The translations under genes were made by a program, and so were the position numbers. Below the pieces are notes generated by a model. That model worked only from the letters and a program-made list of their open reading frames with translations. It made no database searches and was not told the DNA's origin. A stretch of 64,000 bases of DNA from Candidatus Nitrospira neomarina (lineage in GTDB: Bacteria > Nitrospirota > Nitrospiria > Nitrospirales > UBA8639), in assembly GCF_032051675.1 (NCBI RefSeq), contig NZ_CP116968.1:2294001-2358000 (forward strand), read 5' to 3'. Shown here in pieces: positions 46,931-55,903 of this stretch; within the stretch, counting starts at the first letter, position 1; each line of letters opens with the position of its first letter.

Positions 46931-47473
46931 TTATTCAATCGCCTTCGAGACAGTTACATTGTGCTCATCATAACTCGCCCGATGAAGATCAATGACGGTA
47001 CCGGCTTCATTCACTTCTACCGTCACCATGGCGCCTTCCTCGATAGGCTTGGTTTTGATCTCCAGTCGACCAAGCGGAAACACTTTCTCACCCTCGGAAG
47101 TTTCCAGTTTGATCTCCTTGTTCATTTTCCCCATGTACACCAACTTCCCGGTATAGAACTGATGGATGCCTTCCTCGCCTTTGGGATGGGCCTCTATGAC
47201 GGCATTATTCTCGTCCAGCACAATGGTCATTTCATCACCAACCTTTGGGACGGCTTGTCCATGCCGACGGGCGTCGTTCGGATTAAGCTGGAGATTGCCT
47301 GTTGGCGTATTGACTGTGATGCTACCGCCTTTATCCGTTGTCACGACTCCAGTGACCTGCTTATGCCCATGGCTGACACTCTTAGAGTCCGCGTGTCCGA
47401 TACCGGACATAAGAAGAATTATGCCCATCACCGCTGGTAATATCATCACGTGAACATTCATTGCACGGTTCAT
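46931..47473 (-). CDS. Secreted protein with internally duplicated beta-domain
   Basis: 180 residues from the ATG at 47473, which has a strong AGGAGG site; the longer frame to 47569 is unlikely. A signal peptide ends near GIGHADS. The mature protein has two similar halves: VTGVVTTDKGGSITVNTPTG...GDEMTIVLDENNAVIEAHP and YTGKLVYMGKMNKEIKLETSEG...GAMVTVEVNEAGTVIDLHR. Each looks like a small beta-barrel ending in V.v.E...VI..H. I do not recognise a named family, though the pattern recalls DUF5666-type domains. It lies 126 bp downstream of doxX-1 and may be read from the same sigma-54 promoter. Confidence 0.75.
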   Translation of the reverse strand: MNRAMNVHVMILPAVMGIILLMSGIGHADSKSVSHGHKQVTGVVTTDKGGSITVNTPTGNLQLNPNDARRHGQAVPKVGDEMTIVLDENNAVIEAHPKGEEGIHQFYTGKLVYMGKMNKEIKLETSEGEKVFPLGRLEIKTKPIEEGAMVTVEVNEAGTVIDLHRASYDEHNVTVSKAIE

Positions 47474-47599
47474 CACTTCCTCCTTTATGGTTATTGAGAG
47501 TGTTCTGCTTCTATCCTGACGGGTTGTTCCGCTGTTCATGTCTTGACTCCTTTCCATAAAATTATTCATTTCTTATATCTATGATTAGTCCTATACCAC

Positions 47600-48094
47600 T
47601 TAGGCTGCCGCAGTCCGACGAGTCCCATCAGCGTGGGTTGATTCCTGCCGTGCAAGCCACTTCCCAATCACCTGATCAACCGACCACTTGCCGGCGCCCG
47701 TCAGCATTAACGAAAGCCCCATGCCAATGACGAGCAAGTGATACTCAAATCCTTCCCCGGCCTGTTGGCCAGACCAATTCATAAAAAACCCACTGGACCA
47801 GTGCACCATTGCGATGGCCCCCAGCATGATGATGCCCAAACTGGCCGCGGTGAACCGCGTCATGAATCCGGCAGCCAGTGCGAGCGCGCCAACCGATTCT
47901 CCCATGATGACCAGAAATGCAATCAGCCACGGCAAACCCATCTGTTGGGTAAAGAATCCCATGGTGCCTTCAAACCCGTTTCCTCCATACCATCCCAATA
48001 ACTTCTGAGCCCCATGAGGAAAAATGACCAGCGCCAACATCACTCGCAAAATCACCGGTGCCCACCGCTCTTCTGTTTGAAAAAATGTTTTCAT
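47600..48094 (-). CDS. DoxX family membrane protein (doxX-1)
   Basis: 164 residues with four membrane helices. The conserved start VILRVMLALVIFPHGAQKLLGWYGG, FLVIMGESVGALALAAGFMTRFTA, MLGAIAMVHW and LVIGMGLSLMLTGAGKWSVD are DoxX family blocks. DoxX proteins were named from thiosulfate:quinone oxidoreductase, but most members, such as this, are linked to redox or stress roles of unknown chemistry. AAAGGAG precedes the ATG. A -24/-12 promoter lies at 48187-48201, giving a leader of about 80 bases. Confidence 0.9.
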   Translation of the reverse strand: MKTFFQTEERWAPVILRVMLALVIFPHGAQKLLGWYGGNGFEGTMGFFTQQMGLPWLIAFLVIMGESVGALALAAGFMTRFTAASLGIIMLGAIAMVHWSSGFFMNWSGQQAGEGFEYHLLVIGMGLSLMLTGAGKWSVDQVIGKWLARQESTHADGTRRTAAA

Positions 48095-48186
48095 GGCTTA
48101 CTCTCCTTTGTGAATGAATAAATGTGATTGTTTTGTCGTTGTGTGTTCTCACCAAAGCTTTGTTGAACTCTTACCTCTTACATATG

Positions 48187-48201
48187 GCAAGAGCCGTTCC
48201 A
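48187..48201 (-). promoter_or_regulatory. Sigma-54 (-24/-12) promoter of doxX-1
   Basis: The minus strand reads TGGAACGGCTCTTGC: GG and GC are ten bases apart with TGG and TTGC intact, as in the consensus TGGCAC-N5-TTGC. Transcription would start about 80 bases before the doxX-1 ATG. The same arrangement occurs before doxX-2. Confidence 0.7.
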
Positions 48202-48229
48202 GCTTGCCGGATGGAAAAATACTCACATA

Positions 48230-48248
48230 ACTCATTGAATAAATGAGT
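48230..48248. promoter_or_regulatory. Candidate activator-binding palindrome upstream of doxX-1
   Basis: ACTCATT-gaata-AATGAGT is a perfect 7+7 inverted repeat 29 bases upstream of the -24 box. Its core ATTGAATAAAT recurs as ATTGAATTAAT at 49228-49238, at almost the same distance from the doxX-2 promoter. This would suit an enhancer-binding protein site, though it is nearer the promoter than usual. Confidence 0.4.
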
Positions 48249-48666
48249 TTTTCAAGGAGAGCTCTTGTGACTCAGCAGATGTGTGTCGAATCAAAAAATG
48301 ACGAGATATCGACTCGTGACGAGGGAACGTCAGCAGGACAGACGAGAGGCTTTGGACCAAAAGGCATTTTCGTAGATCTCCACACAATTATGTACAGAGG
48401 CATTCCGTAAAGACCGGCGATAAAAATCAAGAATTTCAATGAATGGGGCCGTGAAAAAAGTGAAAATTAACCAATGGGATCTACCGGACGGCCCCCACGG
48501 AAGGTGGGCCAGGAGGTCCAACCCAGAAACTAAGGATGATGGAATTGGAAGACAAACACCTAGACAAGGGGAAAGTTCGTGCCCTGCGACTGCCTAGTCT
48601 AGACCTAAAATTTTCCGTTCGTGAATGGGCGGGTATGGTGACTTCTTGTTTCCCGGTTCCTCAAAA

Positions 48667-49059
48667 TCATGAGGAGTTCCTCATGGAATTATCCACACTC
48701 CATATTCCCGAACCCTGCGTAGAAATGAACAGAAATACAAAACAATACAGGGCAGCAAGTTCTCCGCCGTTTTCGAGAGGAAGCAATGCTTTCATGCCAT
48801 GCGCCATCCAATAGGCTGCTGCCATAAGCCCGCTCGAAAGAAATGCGGCCCACCCGGTGAATAGTCCGATCATGATGAGCAACCCCCCGACCAGCTCGAT
48901 CGGTCCGGCGACGTAGATGATAAATGCGGGAGCTTCCATTGGCATAGCCGTTGGAAATCCAAATAGTTTTTGTGTTCCATGCCACAGAAACAAAAACCCT
49001 GCAACCATACGCATAAGCGCGTAGGCTTGTGGTGCAAAGGCATTCATGAATGTCCGCAT
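48667..49059 (-). CDS. DoxX family membrane protein (doxX-2)
   Basis: 130 residues from the ATG at 49059, placed 8 bases after a GAGGAGGG site; a further ATG at 49077 is less suitable. Four helices with ALMRMVAGFLFLWHGTQKLFG, IYVAGPIELVGGLLIMIGLFTGW, LSSGLMAAAYWMAHG and YCFVFLFISTQGSGIWSVD. It is related to doxX-1 but clearly diverged, lacking the long loop after helix three. Its sigma-54 promoter at 49182-49196 is similar to that of doxX-1. Confidence 0.88.
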   Translation of the reverse strand: MRTFMNAFAPQAYALMRMVAGFLFLWHGTQKLFGFPTAMPMEAPAFIIYVAGPIELVGGLLIMIGLFTGWAAFLSSGLMAAAYWMAHGMKALLPLENGGELAALYCFVFLFISTQGSGIWSVDNSMRNSS

Positions 49060-49181
49060 GCGTCTTTCCCTCCTCATGTGAATGATTAGATATCTCTCTT
49101 CCTGGCTAAGATGAGTCAGCCGGTGATGTATTCATGATTATTTCTTCCGAAGCCGTTATGAAACTCTTACATTTTTATATC

Positions 49182-49196
49182 GCAAAAGCCATTCCA
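49182..49196 (-). promoter_or_regulatory. Sigma-54 (-24/-12) promoter of doxX-2
   Basis: The minus strand reads TGGAATGGCTTTTGC, with TGG and TTGC at exact consensus spacing. The start of transcription would be about 110 bases before the doxX-2 ATG. Downstream GTAAGAGTT and upstream ATTGAATTAAT are also shared with the doxX-1 promoter. Confidence 0.7.
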
Positions 49197-49325
49197 GTTT
49201 ACTGAAAGAATGTGTGACGGGAAGCCGATTGAATTAATAAGCATTCGACATGGAGGCAGGGAATCCTGAGCGCATACTAAATTGCCTTGGTCTTTATTCG
49301 GCCGTCTTATAATTATCGAGAGTGG

Positions 49326-50936
49326 TTAATTCTTTATGAGGATGTCGTCCACCGTCGCCGGCGCCGACACTCTGCCGCGTCGTTGCAGGTGCGCTTCGAC
49401 GATGTGAGTGATAAGACGATCGCTCCGCCGGATGTTGCGGCCATTGGCAAATGTTGAATAGCGGTGAATGCCGGCCACCATGCCGCTGTGCGTGGCCACC
49501 CGATAGAAAACCCCAGCCGCGAGAGGTTTGCCATTGACGGTCACATCCATAATCCGATTGCCCGAAGTGCGCCGGTAATCCACCGTCCACCCCATCCCCG
49601 CTGTTTGGATTAAGCCACCAACCTTATCTAGCGGATCAGCGGGTTTCTGGTTGGTCGCGCTTTGTTCGAGAATCTTGAGGATCTGCGCACCGCTCAGCTC
49701 TAAGGTAACCAGTTTTGATGAGTGCGGCAGAAGGGTGTAGAGGGTTTCGCGGGTGATCGGCCCCGCACGAAGAGTCACCCCGTATCCGACACCCGGCAGC
49801 AACGCCACATCGGCGCCGGTCTCCTGACGCAGCATCTCGCCCACCAGTTGGTCGAACGGACTGGCTGCCTTGTACTGCCGGCCAATATTCTCCACGGCCG
49901 TGCCCAATACCGCTTCAAGTTGTTGACGATGCGGTTCGCGCAGCTTATCAATCAGCGCGGACACGTCCGGAGCGGGCTGACATTGATCATTCCACAGCAC
50001 GTGCAGGGTTTGGGCGACACCGGCAACCTGGTTGTCATTCATCCGGACACGTAATTCATTGACCAGCACCCCATTTGAAAATGCCTCCACCAACCACGTG
50101 TCGCCAATTTTCTCCGGCGGTTCGGTCCAATTGTGCGAATGTCCACTGAGAATAATGTCGATACCTTTGACCTCTCGCGCCAGTTTCCTGTCAACGGCCA
50201 TTCCCTGGTGTGATACCACCACCACAACATCACTCTGTTCTCGTAGTTCCGGCAGATACCGGCGAGTCGCATCAATGCCACTGGAAAAAGACAGGGGCTG
50301 AATGTTTTTGGGGTTGGTGGTATGGCCGGTATTGTGGTAGCCGAGCGCCAGAAATCCGACTTTGACGCCCCCGAGGGTCACCACCCGCCAAGGCTGACCG
50401 AATAACGGCTCACCGGTCTCGCGTAACGTGACATTGGCCGCCAGCATGGGGAATTCGGCCAGGGCAGCCAGTTCGCGGGTTCGATCCAACCCGTAGTCAA
50501 AATCGTGGTTCCCGAGGGCAAGAAAATCGTAACCCAATACGTTCATCAGCCGGATCATCGCTTCCCCCTTCGTGAGATTCCCCAGGAGATCATCAGAAAA
50601 GGTATCGCCGGCGTGAACCGTCAATAGATTCTCATCACCGCGAGATTCGCGAAGTTGCCGGAGCAACGTGGCCTGACACGCAAAACCGCCTGCCCGCCCG
50701 GTTCGTGTAAAGCCGGTAGCCCTTTCGCCCGAACCACCGGTCTGCGCCGTCATATTGTCGGGCGCTACTTCGATGGGATAATAGCGACCGTGAAAATCGT
50801 TCGTATGGACGAGGGTAAATTCTTTCGAAAAGACCACACCCTCATTTAAGCCTGGCACAACCATTGCCAACATGGCTACCAGAAATAACAGACTCCGCCG
50901 CTGTACACTGATGAGGATTTGTCCGCTGCTTGCCAT
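49326..50936 (-). CDS. Exported 5'-nucleotidase/SoxB-like metallophosphatase
   Basis: 536 residues. A signal peptide (SLLFLVAMLAMVVPGLNEG) is followed by a dinuclear metallophosphatase domain: LVHTNDFHGRYYP, TVHAGDTFSDDLLG, FLALGNHDFDYGLD, VVVVSHQGM and IDIILSGHSHNWTEPP supply the Asp, His and Asn metal ligands. The C-terminal 5'-nucleotidase domain (LPHSSKLVTLELSGAQIL and ATHSGMVAGIHRYSTF) binds substrate. Relatives are UshA nucleotidases and SoxB thiosulfohydrolases. Because it sits 36 bp downstream of a periplasmic DsrE gene, a sulfur-linked SoxB-like role deserves consideration, but sequence alone does not decide. Base composition is higher in G+C than its neighbours. Confidence 0.85.
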   Translation of the reverse strand: MASSGQILISVQRRSLLFLVAMLAMVVPGLNEGVVFSKEFTLVHTNDFHGRYYPIEVAPDNMTAQTGGSGERATGFTRTGRAGGFACQATLLRQLRESRGDENLLTVHAGDTFSDDLLGNLTKGEAMIRLMNVLGYDFLALGNHDFDYGLDRTRELAALAEFPMLAANVTLRETGEPLFGQPWRVVTLGGVKVGFLALGYHNTGHTTNPKNIQPLSFSSGIDATRRYLPELREQSDVVVVVSHQGMAVDRKLAREVKGIDIILSGHSHNWTEPPEKIGDTWLVEAFSNGVLVNELRVRMNDNQVAGVAQTLHVLWNDQCQPAPDVSALIDKLREPHRQQLEAVLGTAVENIGRQYKAASPFDQLVGEMLRQETGADVALLPGVGYGVTLRAGPITRETLYTLLPHSSKLVTLELSGAQILKILEQSATNQKPADPLDKVGGLIQTAGMGWTVDYRRTSGNRIMDVTVNGKPLAAGVFYRVATHSGMVAGIHRYSTFANGRNIRRSDRLITHIVEAHLQRRGRVSAPATVDDILIKN

Positions 50937-50972
50937 GGCGGTCTTCCGAAAAAGGCGGGACGATTCCGGGGT

Positions 50973-51545
50973 TCATTTTTTGAAGGAAATGTATGCGTAA
51001 TTGTCCATTTGCAAATTGATGTTCACGGTTGCGGCAGACACCGCAATTTTTACCTCCGGAGCGATGTCACTCGTGGCATACCCGTGGTGCGCCGCGGCTT
51101 GTCCACACACATAAATTTCTACACCTGCTTTTTTCAGCTCTCGAATTAATGCCAGATCCGGATTCTGCGTCTTTCCCAAATCCTTCATGTAGGAATTGGT
51201 ATGTTTGGCATAGGCTTCATGCGACAAAGCCGCCTTGGTGGCTGCCCCATGCAGGATGACCGCCATTTTGAAACCATGTTCGATCCCTGCAGACGCCTGG
51301 GTATATTGATTGAGGATCAATGCCGCCCGGTCGAATCCCTTGAGCACACCACCCGATTTTTCATCTGAGGTAATGTCAATGATCACTTTTGAGTTTTTCT
51401 GTGGCGGAAGCGCGGCGTCGGGTAATGCCACGATTCCGCCATGGTCTTTAATCACAGGATGGCGATATTCGGGATTTCCGATCGGATCGGCAAAAACGGG
51501 AGTGGCCATCACCATTGCTACAATGCTCAGGAGAATAATTTTCAT
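50973..51545 (-). CDS. Periplasmic DsrE-family protein
   Basis: 190 residues from the ATG at 51545 with AAAGGAA upstream; a longer frame reaches 51596. Signal peptide MKIILLSIVAMVMATPVFA. The DsrE core shows KVIIDITSDEKSGGVLKGFDRAALILNQY, GFKMAVILHGAATKAAL, LIRELKKAGVEIYVCGQAAAHHGY and the end NINLQMDNYAYI. The single conserved Cys of the DsrE family is in VCGQAA. DsrE/TusD proteins carry sulfur as persulfide; exported relatives are of unknown function. It is upstream of the SoxB-like gene, in one operon. A degraded second copy lies at 53650-53769. Confidence 0.87.
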   Translation of the reverse strand: MKIILLSIVAMVMATPVFADPIGNPEYRHPVIKDHGGIVALPDAALPPQKNSKVIIDITSDEKSGGVLKGFDRAALILNQYTQASAGIEHGFKMAVILHGAATKAALSHEAYAKHTNSYMKDLGKTQNPDLALIRELKKAGVEIYVCGQAAAHHGYATSDIAPEVKIAVSAATVNINLQMDNYAYISFKK

Positions 51546-51891
51546 GAAATATTTCCTTTGTGAGTGAGGTGTGTGTATTCGTCGGGGAATTTTCACATTG
51601 AATACTCACACCATACCACTTCATGCCGTCGTCAAAACTCTCTAAAACCCTTGAATGATGGGCGAAAGTCGGACTAAAGGAGAAGGCATGCGGCAGGTTC
51701 CAACCAAAACCCTGCTACACCCGGAATGAGGAATTGTTTCAGATGGTCGAAACCCGATTGACGAAATTTCAAATCGTAACTGGGGAAAAAATAATGAGAA
51801 GCGCTGGGTTGTGCAAAAGGCCGGTCTGGCCCAACCAACAAGGCGTGTATGCGAAGAACGGCAATGCCGGATTATGACACCAACCGCATCC
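51546..51891. other. Intergenic region upstream of dsrE-like gene
   Basis: About 350 bp with no gene. A small GGTTG/CAACC hairpin near 51808-51835 is the only visible structure. No sigma-54 match was found in front of dsrE. Confidence 0.4.
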
Positions 51892-52332
51892 TTATGACCC
51901 TAATAAACATTTTTTGTCACGATCATCCTCGGAGTAAAATCTAGCCTCGATGGTATTTCCCTCGGGATCAGAAAAATAGATCGAGGTCCCGGTTCCCCGG
52001 GCGCCCCATCGTTGGACCGGACCATCTGTGATGGCGACATGATGCTCGAGCAGGCGACTATGCAACTCCTCCCAGTCTTTCCGGGAAAGAGAAAGACAAA
52101 AATGATTCAGGGTGTTGAATCCCCTGCCTGATAGAGTATGTTTTTCCCACAACTTTTTGGGAAATAAATCGATCACGGTATCCTCGTTAATGCGTACAGA
52201 AGGAAAAGGAGCATCGCCGGCACGGTACTCTTCGAGACGTTCCGCCTCCAGCCTGAGCACGTTCGTGTAAAAATCCAGCATGGCCTCATCGTCTTCGATA
52301 TTCAGCACAATGTGATCGAGAAAACCTTGCAT
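51892..52332 (-). CDS. VOC-family (glyoxalase fold) protein
   Basis: 146 residues from the ATG at 52332, preceded by TTGGAGA; a longer frame reaches 52362. Two beta-alpha-beta-beta-beta units: FLDHIVLNIEDDEAMLDFYTNVL and FNTLNHFCLSLSRKDWEELHSRL, ending in STSIYFSDPEGNTIEARFY-like sequence. The first His, the second-half His and the Glu in IEARF are the three usual metal ligands. VOC members include glyoxalases, dioxygenases and antibiotic-resistance proteins. Assignment beyond the fold is not possible. Confidence 0.87.
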   Translation of the reverse strand: MQGFLDHIVLNIEDDEAMLDFYTNVLRLEAERLEEYRAGDAPFPSVRINEDTVIDLFPKKLWEKHTLSGRGFNTLNHFCLSLSRKDWEELHSRLLEHHVAITDGPVQRWGARGTGTSIYFSDPEGNTIEARFYSEDDRDKKCLLGS

Positions 52333-52991
52333 AAACTCATTCTCCAATAATTTCTGTACCATAAGCGAAGCGTCTTATCATCTTATTGCACCCACTCAAA
52401 ATATTCCATGAACTATTAATCGGCGGAAAATGGTTTAAAAGCAACTCTGCCCTGAAAAGACAAACCAGAGGGATTTGTGAGTTGCCTTCGGCTATTCTCC
52501 TTTTTTTCTCTCCCCTCCCCAACATTCAATCAACCAAGCCGGCCTATGACCTGCTATCTGCACAGAACCCTCACCACTTCGGGTTCAATTCTGGACTCCT
52601 ACTATGAGAAACTCTAAAAAGTGGGTTCGGCATGTTCACCATTGAATTTTCGAAACTTTGATTCGAAATCTAATAAGAAATGTTCCTTTGCGATCAAGGA
52701 AAGACCTGTCCAAAGTTTTTCTTGAATTAATTTATTTCTCGAAGTATTTATAATCCCGGCTGGTCGTCCTAGTACATGAAGTATGAAGCGACTGAAAAAT
52801 GCAATAAGACTCATTTACCTGGCATTCTTGATAATTTTGACAGGGATGTTTTGTCTTTAATTGTAAGCTTTTAATGGCATTAAGGGACGTGGTAGATTTG
52901 GAAAAATACGCCAAGAGATAGAAGGTCTCATACGAGGCATGTGGGTTTCTTTGCCAATAAATATCAACTTTATATTGAAAGGATACAAACC
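52333..52991. other. A+T-rich intergenic region before ycaC
   Basis: About 660 bp. Short overlapping minus-strand frames (52614-52814 and 52732-53001) show no family resemblance or good ribosome sites. No sigma-54 match with correct spacing was found upstream of ycaC. Confidence 0.4.
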
Positions 52992-53618
52992 ATGGCATCA
53001 ACCTACCAATACAAACGGCTTTCCAAAGACGATGCCGCCTTATTGCTCGTGGATCATCAGTCGGGACTTATCTCTCTCGTTCAGGATTTCACGCCCAGTG
53101 AATTTAAAAACAATGTCCTGGCAGTCGCTTCCTGCGGGGCCTATTTCAAACTACCAGTCATTCTGACCACTAGCTTTGAAAATGGTCCCAACGGCCCCCT
53201 TGTCCCCGAGCTCAAAGAGATGTTTCCAAAAGCCCCATACATTGCGCGCCCGGGAAACATCAACGCATGGGACAATGAGGATTTTGTCAACGCCGTTAAG
53301 CAAACAGGACGCAAACAACTCATCATTGCTGGAGTAGTAACTGAGGTTTGCGTTGCCTTCCCTGCACTCTCTGCGATTGAGGAGGGCTACGATGTATTCG
53401 TTATCACAGACGCCTCCGGGACCTTCAACGAGGTTACCCGTCACAGTGCGTGGTTACGGATGCAAGCCGCTGGCGCGCAACTGATGAACTGGTTTGGGAT
53501 GGCTGCTGAGCTTCATCGTGATTGGCGAAATGACATCGAAGGATTGGGTGCGTTATTTTCTAAGCACATCCCCAATTACCGCAACCTCATGACAAGTTAT
53601 TCCGCTAAGAACAGCTAG
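52992..53618 (+). CDS. ycaC: YcaC-type isochorismatase-family hydrolase
   Basis: 208 residues from the ATG at 52992 (AAAGGA upstream), the same length as E. coli YcaC and very similar to it as I recall that sequence: KDDAALLLVDHQSGLISLV, LPVILTTSFENGPNGPLVPEL, YIARPGNINAWDNEDFV, KQLIIAGVVTEVCVAFPALS and FGMAAELHRDWRNDIEGL. Asp in VDHQ and the nucleophilic Cys in TEVCV are present. YcaC forms octamers; its physiological substrate is unknown. Such high conservation across phyla suggests either recent transfer or strong constraint. Confidence 0.92.
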   Translation: MASTYQYKRLSKDDAALLLVDHQSGLISLVQDFTPSEFKNNVLAVASCGAYFKLPVILTTSFENGPNGPLVPELKEMFPKAPYIARPGNINAWDNEDFVNAVKQTGRKQLIIAGVVTEVCVAFPALSAIEEGYDVFVITDASGTFNEVTRHSAWLRMQAAGAQLMNWFGMAAELHRDWRNDIEGLGALFSKHIPNYRNLMTSYSAKNS

Positions 53619-53649
53619 GACCGACAGGGAAAGTTACGACGTGGTTTGG

Positions 53650-53769
53650 CCGGTACGAGTCGGCCAAGGCTTCGTGCGAAAGAGCCGACTTGGTGGGTAC
53701 ATTATATTCGATACCTTTAATGACGTTTCCCGCTTTTTCTTCTCAGCTTGCAAGGTGTGCGAAGACCGA
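53650..53769 (-). pseudogene. Remnant of a second dsrE-like gene
   Basis: The minus strand reads EEKAGNVIKGIEYN, then PTKSALSHEALADSY, matching DEKSGGVLKGFD and ATKAALSHEAYAKHTNSY of the intact DsrE gene at 50973-51545. About 25 residues between these blocks are missing, and a TGA stop precedes the first block. The nucleotide resemblance is also visible: GCTTCGTGCGAAAGAGCCG here against GCTTCATGCGACAAAGCCG there. It lies between ycaC and the sigma-54 activator gene. Confidence 0.7.
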
Positions 53770-53782
53770 AATTAAGCACCAC

Positions 53783-55837
53783 TCAATGCGTCGGGCGGGA
53801 AATTCCAAGCTTTTTCATTTTGGAGATCAATGTGGTGCGTTTCATCCCCAGCCGTGCCGCCGTACCTCCAGCGCCGCCGATCACCCATTTGGTATCCTGC
53901 AGCGCACGGAGGATGTGATCCCGTTCAGCTCCTTCTAATGTTGTAATGGGCTGAGGCGACCGCTGAACGGCAGCTTTGAGGTCCAATAACGGTACAGCCA
54001 GCTCGGACCCCTGGGAAAGAATAACCGCGCGCTCAATCAGGTTTTCCAGTTCACGAATATTCCCGGGCCAGGGATAGCCTGCCAGACGTTCCATCGTCCT
54101 GGTAGGAATGGTCTCGATGGGCTTTTTCATCCTGGTGGCATACCGCTGAGTAAAATACCGAACGAGAATCGGGATATCCTCCTGCCGGTCGCGAAGAGGC
54201 GGAATCGTGATGGGAAAGACATTCAACCGGTAATACAGGTCACGACGAAATTCGCCGGCTTCCACCATCTGCATTAAATCGCGGTTGGTAGCCGCCGACA
54301 GACGAACATCGACACGGATCGTGCGCGTCCCACCCAGTCGTTCAAATTCCTGTTCCTGGAGCACCCGGAGCAACTTGGATTGCAGTTCCAACGGCACTTC
54401 CCCGATTTCGTCCAAAAAAATCGTGCCGCGATGGGCAAGCTCAAAGCGTCCGACCTTTTGTGAAATCGCCCCCGTAAAGGCACCTTTTTCGTGGCCGAAT
54501 AGTTCGCTTTCCAAGAGACCTGTGGGAATGGCCGCACAGTTAATTTTGACGAAGGCCTGATCGTTTCGCGTGCTGAGTTGGTGGAGAGCCCGGGCAATGA
54601 GTTCCTTGCCTGTGCCCGTCTCACCCAGAATCAGCACAGTCGAATCGGTCGGGGCGACAATTTCCAATTGTTGAAGGACACGCTTCAAGCCCGTACTCTC
54701 GCCGACAATCTCCTCAAAGTTGGCTTCTGTCCGGATTTCATCCCGGAGATAGACATTCTCCTTTTCCAGCTTTTCTTTTAATTCGGTAATTTCCCGATAG
54801 ACAAGGGCATTCTCGAGCGCAATCGCCACTTGTCCGGCGACCTGCGTCAGCAGGTCGGCATCCGCCGTGGAAAAGGCTGAAGGACGGGTGCTGCCGACAT
54901 TCAACGTCCCCAACACCCGATCGGGCAGCATGAGTGGCACACAGCACCCGAATTTCACACCCTCCGCGATCAACTGTCGGGCGGTAACGGAATGAAATTG
55001 TTGCAGATCGGCTTCCTGCCAACACACCGTTTTTCGTGATCGAAACGCTTCTCCGGCCGGCGTGTCATCAAGCGCAATAGAATGGCTTCCTCCCAACAAG
55101 CCTTTCCCTGAAGGGAAATTCAGCACTTGTCGATGAAAGTTCTTCGCATCCGGATTATAGAAATATAAGCTGGTGGCTTCATGCGGAATCACCCGTCGCA
55201 AGGACGTGACCATGGTCGAAAACAAAACCCCAAGTTCCAGCTTCGACACAATTGCATTGTTCACGTCCAACAAAACCTGCAGACGATCCCGCTCGCGGCT
55301 CAGTTCTTCCTGATGCAGGACATTGTCCACCGCGACAGCCACTTGGTTGGCGACCTGCAGCAGAAACGTCAATTCCGACTCTTGGTAGGTGTCCTTTTCA
55401 ACACTCGCGAAGTCGAGTGATCCCAGACGACGCAAGGCGGTGGTCAGCGGGACCGTGCATAACGACTGCACGCCGTCTTCGAGCATGAGTGGGAGGACCA
55501 TGGGGAACCGGGAATCCTGAGTCAGGTCGGAAATAATTAACGGCTGTTGGGCTTGCCACACCCAGCCACTCGGATGGGTATCCAACGCCCACTCCTTCCC
55601 GCCCTGAATATCCGCAGGAATATTGGCCTGAATAATATAATCCTGGATAGTGTTTCGCTCGGGCCGATGGAGAGCCAGCCCGATGAAATTCAGGGGAACG
55701 ATACGGGGAAGGCGCTGAGCCAGGTCTTGTATCAGGTTGGTGAGGTCCCGGTGAACCGCGATCGCCTCGGAGACCTCGAGCAGGGCTTGATAGCGCGACG
55801 ATTGATCTCCTAAAACAGGCTGAGTGCGTTTATCCAT
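53783..55837 (-). CDS. Sigma-54-dependent transcriptional activator (FhlA-like, two GAF domains)
   Basis: 684 residues. GAF domains at about 25-165 and 190-340 are followed by a short coiled coil and the AAA+ domain: Walker A GETGTGKE (405-412), the sigma-54 contact loop GAFTGA (452-457), Walker [10 protein letters not shown], and [31 protein letters not shown] ends the AAA+ part. A Fis-type helix-turn-helix is at about 635-680 ([20 protein letters not shown]). There is no receiver domain, so it probably senses small ligands or redox state by GAF, as FhlA and NorR do. Sigma-54 promoter matches occur at three nearby genes, making this the likely activator. Confidence 0.93.
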   Translation of the reverse strand: MDKRTQPVLGDQSSRYQALLEVSEAIAVHRDLTNLIQDLAQRLPRIVPLNFIGLALHRPERNTIQDYIIQANIPADIQGGKEWALDTHPSGWVWQAQQPLIISDLTQDSRFPMVLPLMLEDGVQSLCTVPLTTALRRLGSLDFASVEKDTYQESELTFLLQVANQVAVAVDNVLHQEELSRERDRLQVLLDVNNAIVSKLELGVLFSTMVTSLRRVIPHEATSLYFYNPDAKNFHRQVLNFPSGKGLLGGSHSIALDDTPAGEAFRSRKTVCWQEADLQQFHSVTARQLIAEGVKFGCCVPLMLPDRVLGTLNVGSTRPSAFSTADADLLTQVAGQVAIALENALVYREITELKEKLEKENVYLRDEIRTEANFEEIVGESTGLKRVLQQLEIVAPTDSTVLILGETGTGKELIARALHQLSTRNDQAFVKINCAAIPTGLLESELFGHEKGAFTGAISQKVGRFELAHRGTIFLDEIGEVPLELQSKLLRVLQEQEFERLGGTRTIRVDVRLSAATNRDLMQMVEAGEFRRDLYYRLNVFPITIPPLRDRQEDIPILVRYFTQRYATRMKKPIETIPTRTMERLAGYPWPGNIRELENLIERAVILSQGSELAVPLLDLKAAVQRSPQPITTLEGAERDHILRALQDTKWVIGGAGGTAARLGMKRTTLISKMKKLGISRPTH

Positions 55838-55903
55838 AGGGGTACAGTATCGCCGATTTCCCCTAACAAAACAAAGCGATCTTCCCCTTTGTGCCTCAGG
55901 TCG

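Larger units (their letters stand above)
48095..48666. other. Intergenic region between the two doxX genes
   Basis: About 570 bp. The left part holds the doxX-1 sigma-54 promoter and the palindrome at 48230-48248. The right part has only short frames without family resemblance. Confidence 0.55.
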
